DNA of 64,000 bases, taken from Coriaria nepalensis. Lineage: Eukaryota; Streptophyta; Magnoliopsida; Cucurbitales; Coriariaceae. Positions 55,153 through 64,000 of this stretch are shown here, in pieces; positions within the stretch are counted from its first letter, which is position 1; each line of letters begins with the position of its first letter. Location: positions 34,627,501 to 34,691,500 of the forward strand of contig CP114481.1 in the NCBI GenBank assembly GCA_027186245.1. Reading direction: 5' to 3'. Position numbers and translations under genes: made by a program. Below the pieces are notes generated by a model that had not been told where the DNA came from, ran no database searches, and saw only the letters and a program-made list of their open reading frames with translations.

Positions 55153-56973
55153 AGCACTATTTTTGCACTACAAATGCAAGTTTTGTGCATAACTTGCACA
55201 TGATCAATGCAAGGAAACTGTGCATTCGTTTAACCTTAAAATCATTTCAATGTGTCATTTCAAGTCAATAACTTATTTCAAAGCAAGTCGAACGAATTCT
55301 ATTTTTTCACTACAAACAGAAGTATTGTGCATAACTTGCAAATGATCAATGCAAGGAAAGTGTGCATTCGTTTAACCTTAAAATCATTTCAATGAGTCAT
55401 TTCAAGTCAATATCTTATTTCAAAGTAATTCGAACGAGCACTATTTTTGCACTACAAATGCAAGTTTTCGGCATAACTTGCAAATGATCAATGCAAGGAA
55501 AGTGTGCATTCGTTTTACCTTTAAATCATTTCAATGAGTCATTTCAAGTCAATAACTTATTTCAAAGCAAGTCGAACGAATTCAATTTTTGCACTACAAA
55601 CACAAGTTTTGTGCATAACTTGCAAATGATCAATGCAAGGAAAGTGTGCATTCGTTTAACCTTAAAATCATTTCGACGAGTCATTTCAAGTCAATATCTT
55701 ATTTCAAAGTAATTCGAACAAGCACTATTTTTGCACTACAAATGCAAGTTTTCGGCATAACTTGCAAATGATCAATGCAAGGAAAGTGTGCATTCGTTTT
55801 ACCTTAAAATCATTTCAATGAGTCATTTCAAGTCAATAACTTATTTCAAAGCAAGTCGAACGAATTCTATTTTTGCACTACAAACAGAAGTTTTTTGCAT
55901 AACTTCCAAATGATCAATGCAAGGAAAGTCTGCATTCGTTTAACCTTTAAATCATTTCAATGAGTCATTTCAAGTCAATATCTTATTTCAAAGCAGGTCG
56001 AACGAATTCAATTTTTGCACTACAAACACAAGTTTTGTGCATAACTTGCAAATGATCAATGCAAGGAAAGTGTGCATTCGTTTAACCTTAAAATCATTTC
56101 AATGAGTCATTTCAAGTCAATAACTTATTTCAAGGCAAGTCGAACGAATTCTATTTTTGCACTACAAACAGAAGTTTTTTGCATAACTTCCAAATGATCA
56201 ATGCAAGGAAAGTCTGCATTCGTTTAACCTTTAAATCATTTCAATGAGTCATTTCAAGTCAATATCTTATTTCAAAGCAAGTCGAACGAATTCAATTTTT
56301 GCACTACAAACACAAGTTTTGTGCATAACTTGCAAATGATCAATGCAAGGAAAGTGTGCATTCGTTTAACCTTAAAATCATTTCAATGAGTCATTTCAAG
56401 TCAATATCTTATTTCAAAGTAATTCGAACGAGCACTATTTTTGCACTACAAATGCAAGTTTTCGGCATAACTTGCAAATGATCAATGCAAGGAAAGTGTG
56501 CATTCGTTTTACCTTTAAATCATTTCAATGAGTCATTTCAAGTCAATAACTTATTTCAAAGCAAGTCGAACGAATTCAATTTTTGCACTACAAACACAAG
56601 TTTTGTGCATAACTTGCAAATGATCAATGCAAGGAAAGTGTGCATTCGTTTAACCTTAAAATCATTTCGACGAGTCATTTCAAGTCAATATCTTATTTCA
56701 AAGTAATTCGAACGAGGACTATTTTTGCACTACAAATGCAAGTTTTCGGCATAACTTGCAAATGATCAATGCAAGGAAAGTGTGCATTCGTTTTACCTTT
56801 AAATCATTTCAATGAGTCATTTCAAGTCAATAACTTATTTCAAAGCAAGTCAAACGAATTCTATTTTTGCACTACAAACACAAGTTTTGTGCATAACTTG
56901 CAAATGATCAATGCAAGGAAAGTGTGCATTCGTTTAACCTTAAAATCATTTCAATGAGTCATTTCAAGTCAAT
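53650..56973 (+). repeat. 29-monomer block, shortened by 4 monomers
   Basis: Markers here follow those of 49,531-53,649 at 4,119 bp until about 55,152 and at 3,551 bp afterwards, a loss of 568 bp (4 units). The match ends near 56,973, where this copy enters CAATATCTTATTTC and CGACCAC while the other has CAATAACTTATTTC. Confidence 0.85.
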
Positions 56974-59159
56974 ATCTTATTTCAAAGTAATTCGAACGAC
57001 CACTATTTTTGCACTACAAACACAAGTTTTGTGCATAACTTGCAAATGATCAATGCAAGGAAAGTGTGCATTAGTTTAACCTTAAAATCATTTCAATGAG
57101 TCATTTCAAGTCAATATCTTATTTGAAAGTAATTTGAACGAGCCCTATTTTTGCACTACAAATGCAAGTTTTCTGCATAACTTGCAAATGATCAATGCAA
57201 GGAAAGTGTGCATTCGTTTAACCTTAAAATAATTTCAATGAGTCATTTCAAGTCAATAACTTATTTCAAAGCAAGTCGAACGAATTCTATTTTTGCACTA
57301 CAAACACAAGTTTTGTGCATAACTTGCAAGTGATCAATGCAAGGAAAGTGTGCATTCGTTTAACCTTAAAATCATTTCAATGAGTCATTTGAAGTCAATA
57401 ACTTATTTCAAAGCAAGTCGAACGAATTCTATTTTTGCACTACAAACGCAAGTTTTCTGCATAACTTGCAAATGATCAATGCAAGGAAAGTGTGCATTCG
57501 TTGAACCTTAAAATCATTTCATTGAGTCATTTCAAGTCAATATCTTATTTCAAAGAAATTTGAACGAGCACTATTTTTGCACTACAAATGCAAGTTTTCG
57601 GCATAACTTCCAAATGATCAATGCAAGAAAAGTGTGCATTCGTTTTACCTTTAAATCATTTCAATGAGTCATTTCAAGTCAATAACTTATTTCAAAGCAA
57701 GTCGAACGAATTCAATTTTTGCACTACAAACACAAGTTTTGTGCATAACTTGCAAGTGATCAATGCAAGGAAAGTGTGCATTCGTTTAACCTTAAAATCA
57801 TTTCAATGAGTCATTTCAAGTCAATAACTTATTTCAAAGCAAGTCGAACGAATTCTATTTTTGCACTACAAAGAGAAGTTTTTTGCATAACTTCCAAATG
57901 ATCAATGCAAGGAAAGTCTGCATTCGTTTAACCTTTAAATCATTTCAATGAGTCATTTCAAGTCAATATCTTATTTCAAAGCAAGTCGAACGAATTCAAT
58001 TTTTGCACTACAAACACAAGTTTTGTGCATAACTTGCAAATGATCAATGCAAGGAAAGTGTGCATTCGTTTAACCTTAAAATCATTTCAATGAGTCATTT
58101 CAAGTCAATAACTTATTTCAAAGCAAGTCGAACGAATTCTATTTTTGCACTACAAACAGAAGTTTTTTGCATAACTTCCAAATGATCAATGCAAGGAAAG
58201 TCTGCATTCGTTTAACCTTTAAATCATTTCAATGAGTCATTTCAAGTCAATATCTTATTTCAAAGCAAGTCGAACGAATTCAATTTTAGCACTACAAACA
58301 CAAGTTTTCTGCATAACTTGCAAATGATCAATGCAAGGAAAGTGTGCATTCGTTTAACCTTAAAATCATTTCAATGAGTCATTTCAAGTCAATATCTTAT
58401 TTCAAAGTAATTCGAACGACCACTATTTTTGCACTACAAATGCAAGTTTTCTGCATAACTTGCACATGATCAATGCAAGGAAACTGTGCATTCGTTTAAC
58501 CTTAAAATCATTTCAATGAGTCATTTCAAGTCAATAACTTATTTCAAAGCAAGTCGAACGAATTCTATTTTTGCACTACAAACACAAGTTTTGTGCATAA
58601 CTTGCAAGTGATCAATGCAAGGAAAGTGCGCATTCGTTTAACCTTAAAATCATTTCAATGAGTCATTTCAAGTCAATAACTTATTTCAAAGCAAGTCGAA
58701 CGAATTCTATTTTTGCACTACAAACAGAAGTTTTTTGCATAACTTGCAAATGATCAATGCAAGGAAAGTGTGCATTCGTTTAACCTTTAAATCATTTCAA
58801 TGAGTCATTTCAAGTCAATAACTTATTTCAAAGCAAGTCGAACGAATTCAATTTTTGCACTACAAACACAAGTTTTGTGCATAACTTGCAAATGATCAAC
58901 GCAAGGAATGTGTGCATTCGTTTAACCTTAAAATCATTTCAAAGAGACATTTCAAGTCAATATCTTATTTCAAAGTAATTCGAACGAGCACTATTTTTGC
59001 ACTACAAATGCAAGTTTTGTGCATAACTTGCACATGATCAATGCAAGGAAACTGTGCATTCGTTTAACCTCAAAATCATTTCAATGTGTCATTTCAAGTC
59101 AATAACTTATTTCAAAGCAAGTCGAACGAATTCTATTTTTTCACTACAAACAGAAGTAT
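56320..59159 (+). repeat. 20-monomer (2,840 bp) higher-order block, copy 1
   Basis: A unit of exactly 20 x 142 bp. Marks that repeat at 2,840 bp include GTGCATTAGTTTAACC, ATGCAAGAAAAGTG (57,620 and 60,460), ACAAAGAGAAG, CAAAGAGACATTTC and ACAGAAGTATTGTGC. The left part overlaps the end of the shortened 29-monomer block. Confidence 0.9.
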
Positions 59160-61999
59160 TGTGCATAACTTGCAAATGATCAATGCAAGGAAAGCGTGCA
59201 TTCGTTTAACCTTAAAATCATTTCAATGAGTCATTTCAAGTCAATATCTTATTTCAAAGTAATTCGAACGAGCACTATTTTTGCACTACAAATGCAAGTT
59301 TTCGGCATAACTTGCAAATGATCAATGCAAGGAAAGTGTGCATTCGTTTTACCTTTAAATCATTTCAATGAGTCATTTCAAATCAATAACTTATTTCAAA
59401 GCAAGTCGAACGAATTCAATTTTTGCACTACAAACACAAGTTTTGTGCATAACTTGCAAATGATCAATGCAAGGAAAGTGTGCATTCGTTTAACCTTAAA
59501 ATCATTTCGACGAGTCATTTCAAGTCAATATCTTATTTCAAAGTAATTCGAACGAGCACTATTTTTGCACTACAAATGCAAGTTTTCGGCATAACTTGCA
59601 AATGATCAATGCAAGGAAAGTGTGCATTCGTTTTACCTTTAAATCATTTCAATGAGTCATTTCAAGTCAATAACTTATTTCAAAGCAAGTCAAACGAATT
59701 CTATTTTTGCACTACAAACACAAGTTTTGTGCATAACTTGCAAATGATCAATGCAAGGAAAGTGTGCATTCGTTTAACCTTAAAATCATTTCAATGAGTC
59801 ATTTCAAGTCAATATCTTATTTCAAAGTAATTCGAACGACCACTATTTTTGCACTACAAACACAAGTTTTGTGCATAACTTGCAAATGATCAATGCAAGG
59901 AAAGTGTGCATTAGTTTAACCTTAAAATCATTTCAATGAGTCATTTCAAGTCAATATCTTATTTGAAAGTAATTTGAACGAGCCCTATTTTTGCACTACA
60001 AATGCAAGTTTTCTGCATAACTTGCAAATGATAAATGCAAGGAAAGTGTGCATTCGTTTAACCTTAAAATAATTTCAATGAGTCATTTCAAGTCAATAAC
60101 TTATTTCAAAGCAAGTCGAACGAATTCTATTTTTGCACTACAAACACAAGTTTTGTGCATAACTTGCAAGTGATCAATGCAAGGAAAGTGTGCATTCGTT
60201 TAACCTTAAAATCATTTCAATGAGTCATTTGAAGTCAATAACTTATTTCAAAGCAAGTCGAACGAATTCTATTTTTGCACTACAAACACAAGTTTTCTGC
60301 ATAACTTGCAAATGATCAATGCAAGGAAAGTGTGCATTCGTTGAACCTTAAAATCATTTCATTGAGTCATTTCAAGTCAATATCTTATTTCAAAGAAATT
60401 TGAACGAGCACTATTTTTGCACTACAAATGCAAGTTTTCGGCATAACTTCCAAATGATCAATGCAAGAAAAGTGTGCATTCGTTTTACCTTTAAATCATT
60501 TCAATGAGTCATTTCAAGTCAATAACTTATTTCAAAGCAAGTCGAACGAATTCAATTTTTGCACTACAAACACAAGTTTTGTGCATAACTTGCAAGTGAT
60601 CAATGCAAGGAAAGTGTGCATTCGTTTAACCTTAAAATCATTTCAATGAGTCATTTCAAGTCAATAACTTATTTCAAAGCAAGTCGAACGAATTCTATTT
60701 TTGCACTACAAAGAGAAGTTTTTTGCATAACTTCCAAATGATCAATGCAAGGAAAGTCTGCATTCGTTTAACCTTTAAATCATTTCAATGAGTCATTTTA
60801 AGTCAATATCTTATTTCAAAGCAAGTCGAAAGAATTCAATTTTTGCACTACAAACACAAGTTTTGTGCATAACTTGCAAATGATCAATGCAAGGAAAGTG
60901 TGCATTCGTTTAACCTTAAAATCATTTCAATGAGTCATTTCAAGTCAATAACTTATTTCAAAGCAAGTCGAACGAATTCTATTTTTGCACTACAAACAGA
61001 AGTTTTTTGCATAACTTCCAAATGATCAATGCAAGGAAAGTCTGCATTCGTTTAACCTTTAAATCATTTCAATGAGTCATTTCAAGTCAATATCTTATTT
61101 CAAAGCAAGTCGAACGAATTCAATTTTTGCACTACAAACACAAGTTTTGTGCATAACTTGCAAATGATCAATGCAAGGAAAGTGTGCATTCGTTTAACCT
61201 TAAAATCATTTCAATGAGTCATTTCAAGTCAATATCTTATTTCAAAGTAATTCGAACGACCACTATTTTTGCACTACAAATGCAAGTTTTCTGCATAACT
61301 TGCACATGATCAATGCAAGGAAACTGTGCATTCGTTTAACCTTAAAATCATTTCAATGAGTCATTTCAAGTCAATAACTTATTTCAAAGCAAGTCGAACG
61401 AATTCTATTTTTGCACTACAAACACAAGTTTTGTGCATAACTTGCAAGTGATCAATGCAAGGAAAGTGTGCATTCGTTTAACCTTAAAATCATTTCAATG
61501 AGTCATTTCAAGTCAATAACTTATTTCAAAGCAAGTCGAACGAATTCTATTTTTGCACTACAAACAGAAGTTTTTTGCATAACTTGCAAATGATCAATGC
61601 AAGGAATGTGTGCATTCGTTTAACCTTTAAATCATTTCAATGAGTCATTTCAAGTCAATAACTTATTTCAAAGCAAGTCGAACGAATTCAATTTTTGCAC
61701 TACAAACACAAGTTTTGTGCATAACTTGCAAATGATCAACGCAAGGAATGTGTGCATTCGTTTAACCTTAAAATCATTTCAAAGAGACATTTCAAGTCAA
61801 TATCTTATTTCAAAGTAATTCGAACGAGCACTATTTTTGCACTACAAATGCAAGTTTTGTGCATAACTTGCACATGATCAATGCAAGGAAACTGTGCATT
61901 CGTTTAACCTTAAAATCATTTCAATGTGTCATTTCAAGTCAATAACTTATTTCAAAGCAAGTCGAACGAATTCTATTTTTTCACTACAAACAGAAGTAT
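59160..61999 (+). repeat. 20-monomer (2,840 bp) higher-order block, copy 2
   Basis: Immediate tandem copy of 56,320-59,159. Private single-base changes include AAAGCGTGC near 59,195, TTTCAAATCAATAAC near 59,380, GATAAATGC near 60,031, CATTTTAAGTC near 60,796 and GTCGAAAGAATTC near 60,827. Confidence 0.9.
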
Positions 62000-63275
62000 T
62001 GTGCATAACTTGCAAATGATCAATGCAAGGAAAGTGTGCATTCGTTTAACCTTAAAATCATTTCAATGAGTCATTTCAAGTCAATATCTTATTTCAAAGT
62101 AATTCGAACGAGCACTATTTTTGCACTACAAATGCAAGTTTTCGGCATAACTTGCAAATGATCAATGCAAGGAAAGTGTGCATTCGTTTTACCTTTAAAT
62201 CATTTCAATGAGTCATTTCAAGTCAATAACTTATTTCGAAGCAAGTCGAACGAATTCAATTTTTGCACTACAAACACAAGTTTTGTGCATAACTTGCAAA
62301 TGATCAATGCAAGGAAAGTGTGCATTCGTTTAACCTTAAAATCATTTCGACGAGTCATTTCAAGTCAATATCTTATTTCAAAGTAATTCGAACGAGCACT
62401 ATTTTTGCACTACAAATGCAAGTTTTCGGCATAACTTGCAAATGATCAATGCAAGGAAAGTGTGCATTCGTTTTACCTTTAAATCATTTCAATGAGTCAT
62501 TTCAAGTCAATAACTTATTTCAAAGCAAGTCAAACGAATTCTATTTTTGCACTACAAACACAAGTTTTGTGCATAACATGCAAATGATCAATGCAAGGAA
62601 AGTGTGCATTCGTTTAACCTTAAAATCATTTCAATAAGTCATTTCAAGTCAATATCTTATTTCAAAGTAATTCGAACGACCACTATTTTTGCACTACAAA
62701 CACAAGTTTTGTGCATAACTTGCAAATGATCAATGCAAGGAAAGTGTGCATTAGTTTAACCTTAAAATCATTTCAATGAGTCATTTCAAGTCAATATCTT
62801 ATTTGAAAGTAATTTGAACGAGCCCTATTTTTGCACTACAAATGCAAGTTTTCTGCATAACTTGCAAATGATCAATGCAAGGAAAGTGTGCATTCGTTTA
62901 ACCTTAAAATAATTTCAATGAGTCATTTCAAGTCAATAACTTATTTCAAAGCAAGTCGAACGAATTCTATTTTTGCACTACAAACACAAGTTTTGTGCAT
63001 AACTTGCAAGTGATCAATGCAAGGAAAGTGTGCATTCGTTTAACCTTAAAATCATTTCAATGAGTCATTTGAAGTCAATAACTTATTTCAAAGCAAGTCG
63101 AACGAATTCTATTTTTGCACTACAAACACAAGTTTTCTGCATAACTTGCAAATGATCAATGCAAGGAAAGTGTGCATTCGTTGAACCTTAAAATCATTTC
63201 ATTGAGTCATTTCAAGTCAATATCTTATTTCAAAGAAATTTGAACGAGCACTATTTTTGCACTACAAATGCAAGT
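62000..63275 (+). repeat. 20-monomer block, copy 3 (partial)
   Basis: Nine monomers of a third copy. Private changes include TTCGAAGC near 62,236, TAACATGC near 62,576 and CAATAAGTC near 62,633. It ends where this copy has TTTTGTGC and copy 2 has TTTTCGGC, near 63,276. Confidence 0.87.
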
Positions 63276-64000
63276 TTTGTGCATAACTTGCAAGTAATCA
63301 ATGCAAGGAAAGTTTGCATTCGTTTAACCTTAAAATCATTTCAATGAGTCATTTCAAGTCGATATCTTATTTCAAAGCAAGTCGAACGAATTCTATTTAC
63401 TACAAACACACGTTTTGTGCATAACTTGCAAATGATCAATGCAAGGAAAGTGTGCATTCGTTTAACCTTAAAATCATTTCAATGAGTCATTTCAAGTCAA
63501 TATCTTATTTCAAAGCAAGTCGAACGAATTCTATATTTGCACTACAAACACAAGTTTTGTGCATAACTTGCAAATGATCAATGCAAGGAAAGTGTGCATT
63601 CGTTTAACCTTAAAATCATTTCAATGAGTCATTTCAAGTCAATAACTTATTTCAAAGCAAGTCGAACGAATTCTATTTTTGCACTACAAACACAAGTTTT
63701 GTGCATAACTTGCAAATGATCAATCCAAGGAAAGTGTGCATTAGTTTAACATTAAAATCATTTCAATGAGTCATTTCAAGTCAATATCTTATTTGAAAGT
63801 AATTTGAACGAGCCCTATTTTTGCACTACAAATGCAAGTTTTCTGCATAACTTGCAAATGATCAATGCAAGGAAAGTGTGCATTCGTTTAACCTTAAAAT
63901 CATTACAATGAGTCATTTCAAGTCAATAACTTATTTCAAAGCAAGTCGAACGAATTCTATTTTTGCACTACAAACACAAGTTTTGTGCATAACTTGCAAG
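63276..64000 (+). repeat. Right-end B monomers, array continues past the window
   Basis: About five monomers. One has a 4-bp deletion (CTATTTACTAC in place of CTATTTTTGCACTAC) near 63,396. The window ends 20 bp into a monomer, so the array edge is not reached. No gene is present. Confidence 0.85.

Larger units (their letters stand above)
1..64000 (+). repeat. 142-bp tandem satellite array, whole window
   Basis: The sequence repeats head to tail with a 142-bp period from the first base to the last. Units beginning TTTTGTGCATAAC start at 1, 143 and 285, and the last partial unit starts at 63,981. All copies have the same orientation and I found no inverted block. Period slips are rare and small (1, 2, 4 and 27 bp). 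One B monomer counted by hand has 45 G+C in 142. Three CpG sites per typical monomer lie at unit positions 47, 109 and 113. Since 142 is not a multiple of 3, the reading frame shifts in each unit and no long open frame can persist. No transposon, promoter, tRNA, rRNA or unique sequence interrupts the array. The strand is arbitrary. The type is certain; the chromosomal role (centromeric or other heterochromatin) is inference. Confidence 0.98.
14896..64000 (+). repeat. Satellite subfamily B, about 346 monomers
   Basis: Units carry TGATCAATGC and end ACAAACACAAG, ACAAACAGAAG or ACAAATGCAAG. Several classes alternate: (1) CACAAG tail followed by a head with CAAATG or CAAGTG; (2) CAGAAG tail followed by TTTTTTGCATAACTTCC, GTCTGC and CCTTTAAATC; (3) TGCAAG tail followed by CACATG, AAACTGTGC and CAATGTGTC; (4) TGCAAG tail followed by TTTTCGGC and CGTTTTACCTTTAAATC. 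The sequence after CGAACG is AATTCTA, AATTCAA, AGCAC or ACCAC. Classes recur in runs of 3 to 5 units, which in turn form longer duplicated blocks. No gene or unique sequence is present. Confidence 0.92.

Noticed and set aside
28782..62637. Many similar open frames of 62 or 73 codons beginning MQGKCAFVLPLNHF, on the + strand
   Set aside because: They arise wherever a TTTTACCTTTAAATC monomer replaces the stop codon made by TTTAACC. Each spans about 1.3 to 1.6 monomers and stops as the frame shifts in the next 142-bp unit. They have no own promoter, conserved start context or codon bias, and the same DNA is noncoding in sister monomers.
1..64000. CRISPR array
   Set aside because: Repeats are 142 bp with no unique spacers. 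The whole unit is repeated, and variation is point changes in related monomers.
1..64000. CENP-B box
   Set aside because: I looked for the TTCG-N4-A-N2-CGGG pattern. TTCG occurs, but no CGGG follows, and no unit has the full box on either strand.
1..64000. Transposon, LTR or integrated virus
   Set aside because: No long open frame, terminal repeat, target-site duplication or break in the monomer phase that an insertion would leave.
1..64000. Tandem tRNA, 5S rRNA or other RNA gene cluster
   Set aside because: The unit lacks tRNA A/B box pairs in order and the 5S internal control region, and it is far too AT-rich for these genes.
1..64000. Assignment to a named satellite family or species
   Set aside because: I do not recognise the monomer as any family I can recall with confidence, and naming one without a database search would be a guess.

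Overview
The whole 64 kb window is one uninterrupted tandem satellite DNA array. The monomer is about 142 bp, and every copy is in the same orientation. I count about 451 monomers. Base composition is AT-rich, about 32% G+C by hand count of one monomer. I see no protein-coding gene, RNA gene, transposon, CRISPR array or unique-sequence island on either strand. A long array of nucleosome-sized AT-rich monomers with nested higher-order duplications points to eukaryotic heterochromatin (centromeric, pericentromeric or subtelomeric). I cannot name the species, the lineage or a known satellite family from the sequence.

Layout. Positions 1-14,753 hold subfamily A, exactly 104 monomers once seven 2-bp deletions and one 1-bp deletion are allowed for. 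Its marks are TCATTGC in the head, CTAGTTTTGC in the tail, and ACAGACAC, ACAGAGAC or ACAGACAT before the next unit. One mosaic monomer at about 14,754-14,895 carries marks of both subfamilies. From there to 64,000 the array is subfamily B, about 346 monomers, marked by TCAATGC, CTATTTTTGC or CAATTTTTGC, and ACAAACACAAG, ACAAACAGAAG or ACAAATGCAAG. B contains several monomer classes in recurring but irregular order.

Higher-order structure. Blocks of many monomers are themselves duplicated. In A the repeat distances are 426, 1132, 2126, 2414, 3549 and 3682 bp. In B they are 1562 bp (11 monomers), 3238 bp (23 monomers minus 28 bp), about 1990 bp (14 monomers), 4119 bp (29 monomers plus 1 bp), 2840 bp (20 monomers) and a long copy at distance 11,791 bp. 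The last pairs about 8.9 kb (34,424-43,361 with 46,215-55,152) with very few differences, so it looks recent. In B the copies look more alike from about 34 kb rightward, and monomers near the A/B junction look more varied.

Monomer design. Three features recur: a dyad CTTGCA-N9-TGCAAG around TGATCA, two CATTTCAA subrepeats plus a related TATTTCAA, and five TGCA tetramers. No CENP-B box is evident. The recurring 60-73 codon open frames are products of the repeat and are not annotated as genes. Nothing in the window resembles a multi-gene system. What deserves a second look is the array architecture.
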